A DNA stretch of 19,229 nucleotides, taken from the NCBI GenBank assembly GCA_021802595.1, contig JAJZRT010000014.1, forward strand, positions 1 to 19,229, in the 5' to 3' direction. The notes under the pieces were generated by a model. The model searched no databases, was not told where the DNA came from, and saw nothing but the letters and a program-made list of their open reading frames with translations. A program made the translations under genes and the position numbers. The DNA is from Pseudomonadota bacterium (GTDB lineage: Bacteria; Pseudomonadota; Gammaproteobacteria; Burkholderiales; Thiobacillaceae). Positions 15,128 to 19,229 of this stretch are shown here, in pieces. Numbering within the stretch: position 1 is the stretch's first letter; each line of letters starts with the position of its first letter.

Positions 15128-15550
15128 ATGAAGACGGCAATGAAGATTGGGGAACTCGCCCGGCAGACGGGCTGCCAGGTCGAAACCATCCGCTACTACG
15201 AACGCGATGGCCTGCTGCCTATTCCCGGGCGCTCGGAAGGCAATTACCGCCTGTACGGCGAGAAGCACGTCGAACGGCTTTCGTTCATCCGCCGCTGCCG
15301 GTCGCTGGACATGACCCTGGACGATATCCGTGTCCTACTAGGCTTTCGCGATGCGCCCGATGAAAACTGCGAAACGGTCAATGAGCTGCTGGACGCCCAC
15401 ATCAGCGACGTGGCCACGCGCATTGACGAGCTTAGGCGACTGGAGAAGCAGTTGCGGGAGTTGCGCCGACAGTGTGGGGCGTCGCGGCAAGCCAAGGATT
15501 GCGGAATCCTCAACGAACTGTCACAGGCGCGCTCCGAGAGGCGGTACTGA
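15128..15550 (+). CDS. pbrR: MerR-family Pb/Cd-responsive regulator, PbrR/CadR-like
   Basis: 140 residues from ATG 15128, with GGGAGAGG just upstream; a further in-frame ATG at 15140 is also possible. The N-terminal winged helix-turn-helix (KIGELARQTGCQVETIRYYE and GNYRLYGEKHVERL) and dimer helix are typical of MerR proteins. Cysteines 81, 116 and 125 are spaced 35 and 9, which, as I recall the sequences, agrees with PbrR-type lead sensors; CadR has a shorter second interval and a His-rich tail, which this protein lacks. With metal bound it would activate the divergent ATPase promoter with its 19-base spacer. It may also answer Cd or Zn. Confidence 0.88.
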   Translation: MKTAMKIGELARQTGCQVETIRYYERDGLLPIPGRSEGNYRLYGEKHVERLSFIRRCRSLDMTLDDIRVLLGFRDAPDENCETVNELLDAHISDVATRIDELRRLEKQLRELRRQCGASRQAKDCGILNELSQARSERRY

Positions 15551-15559
15551 AAAAGCAGT

Positions 15560-15581
15560 TCCGATCACATTCCCGGGACGC
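15560..15581 (+). repeat. 22-base direct repeat, right copy
   Basis: TCCGATCACAT followed by TCCCGGGACGC, 21/22 identical to 4491-4512. It begins 10 bases after the stop of the MerR-like gene. The rest of this noncoding stretch (15551-15813) holds an 8-base perfect hairpin CTGTTTTT/AAAAACAG at 15621-15643 without a following T run, and nothing else I can identify. Confidence 0.85.
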
Positions 15582-15813
15582 GCTGATTTGGAACAAAGTT
15601 TCTGCGAGTTATCTTCGCCCCTGTTTTTTCGCGTCAAAAACAGAACTGTCCCAAGATCCGGATTGGGTCGAGCTTATTCTCAATCGGGCCATCCAATCGA
15701 TTACAAAAGGCCCTGACATTACCACCTCCTTTGCTCACGTCTGACCCGCCCGAGGCGCAAGCCAATCTCGGCGTCTCCATGCTTCAACTCATCTCGACAC
15801 AGCCATTCTGTTT

Positions 15814-16389
15814 CTACTGAAAAAGCTTTTCGACTTTGAGCAGCGTGAGTAAACCCATCAGTGCAAATATGCCCGCCGCGATTGAGTGGACCAGCTTCAT
15901 AGGGATTTTTGCAGCGAACTTGTTGCCGACAAAAACGGCAGGCACATCAGCCAGCAGCATGCCTAGTGTCGTGCCGACGACGACCATCAGCGGGGCGCCA
16001 TAGTGCGCCGCCAAGGCAACCGTTGCGAGTTGGGTCTTGTCACCCATCTCGGCAAGAAAGAAGGTGATCAGGGTCGCTCCGAAGACACCCAAGTGTCTCG
16101 CGACTTGTGTTTCTTCTTCCTCGATCTTGTCCGGAATCATCGTCCAAATCGCCATTCCGATGAATGATAGTCCCAGAACCCAACGCATGACCTCAGGGCT
16201 CACAACAGAGGTGATCCACGCGCCCAAAGCGCCAGCCAATCCGTGATTGACCAGAGTGGCGCACAAGATTCCCACAATGATCGGTAGAGGTTTCTTGAAA
16301 CGGGCCGCGAGGATGAAGGCGAGAAGTTGGGTTTTGTCGCCAATTTCCGCGAGAGCGACAACTCCAGTTGAGATGAGCAGGGCTTCCAT
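15814..16389 (-). CDS. UPF0016 (GDT1/TMEM165, MneA-like) membrane transporter
   Basis: 191 residues from ATG 16389 (MEALLISTGVVALAEIGDKT); the frame stays open upstream to 16518 but that extension lacks family similarity. Two copies of the signature E-x-GDKTQ are present, in ALAEIGDKTQLLAFILAARF and FLAEMGDKTQLATVALAAHY, each opening a three-helix half, joined by an acidic loop (DKIEEEETQVARH). This is the complete two-repeat UPF0016 form. Characterised relatives move Mn(II) (MneA-type exporters) or Ca/Mn in eukaryotes, so manganese export is the best guess. It faces the MerR-like gene tail to tail, 263 bases apart, and its ribosome site is weak (TTGGAA). I looked for a manganese riboswitch upstream and did not find one. 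Confidence 0.93.
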   Translation of the reverse strand: MEALLISTGVVALAEIGDKTQLLAFILAARFKKPLPIIVGILCATLVNHGLAGALGAWITSVVSPEVMRWVLGLSFIGMAIWTMIPDKIEEEETQVARHLGVFGATLITFFLAEMGDKTQLATVALAAHYGAPLMVVVGTTLGMLLADVPAVFVGNKFAAKIPMKLVHSIAAGIFALMGLLTLLKVEKLFQ

Positions 16390-16643
16390 GATGAGTTCCA
16401 AGGCCGAACACAGACAATGACCACACATCTCCCCGGCCGATCCGAAATCTGTGTGCGCCTCTTTAGCCTCGCCATCGCCGATTGCTGGCGCGTTGTATCG
16501 CGCAGGGCGAAGCCTCATGAACCAGGTCAGGCTGGGTAAATGAGTGTGGCCAAGTAAGACGACCGTGAATATCGAAATATAACAGACACTGCGGTCAACT
16601 TATTCCAGCACCTCGTAGGGACAGGGCGTCATCCGAGGCTCAG

Positions 16644-16997
16644 CTACTCTGGCGCCAAAGCCGCGATCTGCTGCACGCAAGCAATGGCTCTCTGCATTAT
16701 GTCTGCCACCCTTTGAAAATCATCAACCAAGTCTTGCGCGGATTCCCAAATGTCCGACTCGGTGGGGGCAACCGTTAGCGGACCGCCGTTAATGACGGTG
16801 TGGGCCATGGCGTGCAGGCGCAGCACGCCGTCCCTGAGGCCGCCCTCTACGGCGAAGAAATGACGTAGCCGGTCGATTTGATCCACGAGTGCCAGCAACT
16901 CAGTCGTATCAAAAGATGCTCGGAGCGATTCCAAACCCTTGGCATCCACATCACCAAAAGGGGTCACCTGGAATGTGGGGGGGTTATCGAATTTCAT
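16644..16997 (-). CDS. tnpC: TnpC-like regulator downstream of tnpA
   Basis: 117 residues from ATG 16997, chosen because GAAGG lies 9 bases upstream; it starts inside the end of tnpA, overlapping its stop codon by 14 bases in another frame. The sequence is a mostly helical small protein (TTELLALVDQIDRLRHFFAV, DLVDDFQRVADIMQRAIACV) without a known catalytic motif. In Tn4652 a small gene after tnpA encodes TnpC, which lowers transposase level after transcription. Position, size and overlap match that role. I cannot confirm by alignment, so the name is inferred from context. Confidence 0.65.
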   Translation of the reverse strand: MKFDNPPTFQVTPFGDVDAKGLESLRASFDTTELLALVDQIDRLRHFFAVEGGLRDGVLRLHAMAHTVINGGPLTVAPTESDIWESAQDLVDDFQRVADIMQRAIACVQQIAALAPE

Positions 16998-19229
16998 CGC
17001 GTTTAACCTTCGCACGGCTCGTGTTCTGCAGGTCGCGCACGGCATTTGCCGCCTGCTGGAATGCCGCATCGCGAATCCAGGGTTCTGGGGGGCGCTTCAG
17101 TTTCAGGTTGTATTCCCCGAATCGCTTGAGGTTGGAGGTCCCATAGGGACTCATGAAGGAAATATCGTCCTCGGTGATCTTCCAACCTTCCCGGTGCAGC
17201 TGAGATATCACGCGCATCATGTCTACGGCGTTCTGCAGAATGACTGAGGTGGCCACCAGATCGTTGTACCTCAGCCGCTTTTGCTGTTCATCAGGGTCGT
17301 TTTCGGCGATGACGTCGCCGCCGAAAGACATCCATTTCGCGAAACCGTTATAGGACTCGATCTTGTTAGTGGTAGCCGTGACATCCTGACGCATTTCGCG
17401 GCTACCGATCCAGTTCAACAGGAATACTGTGCGCACCACATTGCCCAATGCCTGGGCGGCGTGGAAAAGCCGGTTCTTGCGGCTGTATGAGCCCAACTTG
17501 CGTAGCAGGGTCGCCGATGAGATCTTGCCGGCCTGGATAGAGAGAGCCACCTGCATCAAGTCCTTCCAGTGGGTCTTGATCAGGTCCCAATCGACGGATT
17601 CAGAGAAGAGTCGGTTGATGTGCTTGTACTTGGTCGTCTTGTCGGGACGATACATCTTCAGATCTTTCCAGTTCCGGATACGTGGCATCAGCTTGATGCC
17701 AAGCAGGTGTGTGAAGGCGAAGACCGTCGCCGACTGGCCCTGGGTATCGGAATGGACGGTGTCCGCTTCGACGCTCAATCCCGCTTTGAGCAATCCCTCG
17801 ATCACATAGATCGCCTCCCAGACCCCTGGCGGGATGAAGTGGCGGAACACCGCGATGTAGTTGTTTGCCACGTGCCGGTAGGCCACGGCGCCCATCTTGC
17901 GGTAGCGGAAGTGATAGCCAGCGAGGAGGTTTTGGTCGTAGAAATCGTATTGAGTGCCGTCGGCCGCCACGGTCTTGCCGTCGCCCCACATTTTTGGAAG
18001 ATCGAGGCGCAGGTACAGTTCGGTGAGTTCCCTCTGGGCCGTTTCCAGTTTTTCGAGGGGGAGGTGTCGCCGGTTCACGAAAGAAAGCATATGGGGCGAG
18101 ATATCGCCCGCCAGGTGGCGGGCCGCCTGGGTCGGACCCAGATTGCAGCCCATAGCGAAAATCGTCATTAGATACCGTTCGGCTGGCTGCTTAAGCTTCG
18201 GTTCGTTTCCCGAAAGGGGCCCGAAATGCCGTGTAAAGTTTATCCAGTGCTCGATGTTGGCCATGACGTCGAGCAGGTGCCGCGTGGGCATCCGCTGAGC
18301 GATCGCGGTTTGGAGCGAAATGACCGAGGGCGGGATATCTCGGGCGGTCACGCGTTTCAGGACCGGCTCCCCATCGGCATCGATAGCTACGTCGCCGCGG
18401 CAAGTCGGGATCTTCTTGTCCAGATCCTCTGCTGTTGTTGTTAACCACTCCTTTAGTCCAGCGACGAAGTCCTTGGCATTATTGGGCAAACCGATTTTTT
18501 TGCAGTACTCCGGGAGCATCGCTTCACATTTCTCCCAGGGCAGTAACTGCGTTCGGTAATCGGCAAAGGCTTCCGATTCCGCGACGCATAGATCCCCGGA
18601 CCGCATCTCATCTGCCAAGTAGGAAAACACGCACACTTCCAGATAGCGTCGGTTTGTGGGCGGGCCTTCTTCAGAAGGCCTGCGGATCAGCTTTCGCCAC
18701 CGGTCAGAGGCAAAAGACAAGTCCACGCCTTCGTCGATCCATTCACGATGGCGCTGTTCGTGTTCCACGACGGTGGCCAAAGCCGCAACCAACGAATGAT
18801 CCTGGGTAGTTGGTTCCAATTCAAGCAAGTCGACAAGGCGGAAGAGCAGGGAGCGGTGGCTACGGAAGTATTTCCATATCAATGGCAGATAGTTGTCGCC
18901 GCTGACTGCTTGAACCTCTGCGACGGCTGACCTTACGTTTTCGACGTCGCCGTGTTTAGAAACGTATTCGCGGATGAGGTGTCCTGCCTCCTGATCGTCG
19001 GGTTCCTCGGAGAGGATTTCCAATACTCCGCCCAATGTGGCAACCAACTGTTCCATCTGGTTACGTTGGCGCAGTTGGATTTGCTGCAGTTCGTCCTTGG
19101 CGCGTTTGTGGATCGTGGCCATGCGGCGAATGAACATCTCGGCCAGGTGGTCTCGGGTTCTGACTCGCATCTGATAAATCAGCGCCAGCATCAGCGTGTA
19201 GCGCTTTGCTACGGTGCATTCCTTCAGTT
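16984..19229 (-). CDS. tnpA: Tn3-family transposase, C-terminal 748 residues visible (5' end outside the window)
   Basis: The frame is open from the window edge (19229) to TAA at 16984-16986. Adding about 260 residues, as seen in the left copy, gives around 1008, the normal length of a Tn3-family transposase. The catalytic DDE acids are visible: Asp in VAADGTQYDF, Asp in VHSDTQGQSA and Glu in TTNKIESYNGF, within the DDE_Tnp_Tn3 domain. It cuts and joins the terminal repeats by replicative transposition, making cointegrates. Transcription runs inward from the unseen right end, and the tnpC-like gene overlaps its last codons. Its catalytic half looks intact, so the copy is likely functional if the N-terminus is. 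Confidence 0.95.
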   Translation of the reverse strand, partial: LKECTVAKRYTLMLALIYQMRVRTRDHLAEMFIRRMATIHKRAKDELQQIQLRQRNQMEQLVATLGGVLEILSEEPDDQEAGHLIREYVSKHGDVENVRSAVAEVQAVSGDNYLPLIWKYFRSHRSLLFRLVDLLELEPTTQDHSLVAALATVVEHEQRHREWIDEGVDLSFASDRWRKLIRRPSEEGPPTNRRYLEVCVFSYLADEMRSGDLCVAESEAFADYRTQLLPWEKCEAMLPEYCKKIGLPNNAKDFVAGLKEWLTTTAEDLDKKIPTCRGDVAIDADGEPVLKRVTARDIPPSVISLQTAIAQRMPTRHLLDVMANIEHWINFTRHFGPLSGNEPKLKQPAERYLMTIFAMGCNLGPTQAARHLAGDISPHMLSFVNRRHLPLEKLETAQRELTELYLRLDLPKMWGDGKTVAADGTQYDFYDQNLLAGYHFRYRKMGAVAYRHVANNYIAVFRHFIPPGVWEAIYVIEGLLKAGLSVEADTVHSDTQGQSATVFAFTHLLGIKLMPRIRNWKDLKMYRPDKTTKYKHINRLFSESVDWDLIKTHWKDLMQVALSIQAGKISSATLLRKLGSYSRKNRLFHAAQALGNVVRTVFLLNWIGSREMRQDVTATTNKIESYNGFAKWMSFGGDVIAENDPDEQQKRLRYNDLVATSVILQNAVDMMRVISQLHREGWKITEDDISFMSPYGTSNLKRFGEYNLKLKRPPEPWIRDAAFQQAANAVRDLQNTSRAKVKRDEIR
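19109..19229 (-). repeat. Inverted duplicate of tnpA internal segment (right arm)
   Basis: Perfect inverted match to 1047-1167, limited by the end of the window. Continuation to the right would be expected to match the left copy back to its start codon and terminal repeat. Confidence 0.97.

Noticed and set aside
15621..15643. CTGTTTTT/AAAAACAG hairpin as a terminator for the regulator gene
   Set aside because: AT-rich stem with no following T run on either strand; too weak to call.
16390..16560. Possible yybP-ykoY manganese riboswitch upstream of the UPF0016 gene
   Set aside because: A GGGGAG and a GGCGAGGC stretch occur, but in the wrong order and spacing for the motif.
17569..18171. Plus-strand frame antisense to tnpA
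   Set aside because: Shadow of the transposase catalytic domain; no independent support.

Overview
The window looks like most of a Tn3-family transposon of the Tn4651/Tn4652 subgroup carrying a heavy-metal resistance load. It seems to be inserted just downstream of a dTDP-rhamnose gene (the end of an rmlA-like gene, bases 2-79). Gram-negative features (an RND/periplasmic adaptor/outer-membrane factor efflux system, a lipoprotein adaptor, a CusF-type periplasmic chaperone, a MerR regulator), high GC and family resemblances point to a proteobacterium, beta or gamma, from a metal-rich or sulfidic setting. I cannot name the species.

Layout. 2-79: end of rmlA. 111-145: first transposon terminal repeat. 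266-1167: N-terminal 300 codons of a transposase gene, cut exactly where a second terminal repeat begins (1168-1202). 1270-3676: divergent tnpT (KfrA-like coiled coil) and tnpS (tyrosine recombinase), with a putative resolution site and symmetric promoters between them. 3722-3976: remnant of a sulfide:quinone oxidoreductase. 3977-4387: DUF2703 protein. 4630-12074: minus-strand run of a DUF302 protein, a Met-rich periplasmic protein, a small Cys/His secreted protein, then a CzcC-CzcB-CzcA type tripartite pump and a CusF-like chaperone, closed by a hairpin terminator. 12271-15041: PIB-2 P-type ATPase translationally coupled to a PAP2 phosphatase (pbrAB-like). 15128-15550: divergent MerR/PbrR-like regulator with a 19-bp-spaced MerR promoter between the two. 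15814-16389: UPF0016 membrane transporter. 16644-16997: TnpC-like regulator overlapping the end of tnpA (16984-19229, minus), whose 5' end lies outside the window.

How it works together. TnpA acts on terminal repeats to form cointegrates, TnpS/TnpT would resolve them at the 2335-2446 region, and TnpC would limit TnpA. The cargo handles metal ions at three levels: export from the cytosol by the P-type ATPase (with periplasmic sequestration by phosphate from the PAP2 enzyme, if it acts like PbrB), export across the outer membrane by the RND pump, and periplasmic binding by CusF-like and Met-rich proteins. Substrates probably include Pb/Cd/Zn for the ATPase module and Cu/Ag or divalent ions for the RND module.

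The most notable points are the nested, inverted duplication of tnpA; the palindrome that gives both tnpS and tnpT an apparent TTGACA-N17-AATAAT promoter; and a near-identical 22-bp direct repeat bracketing the whole metal block. No noncoding gap exceeds about 265 bases. I saw no tRNA, rRNA or CRISPR.
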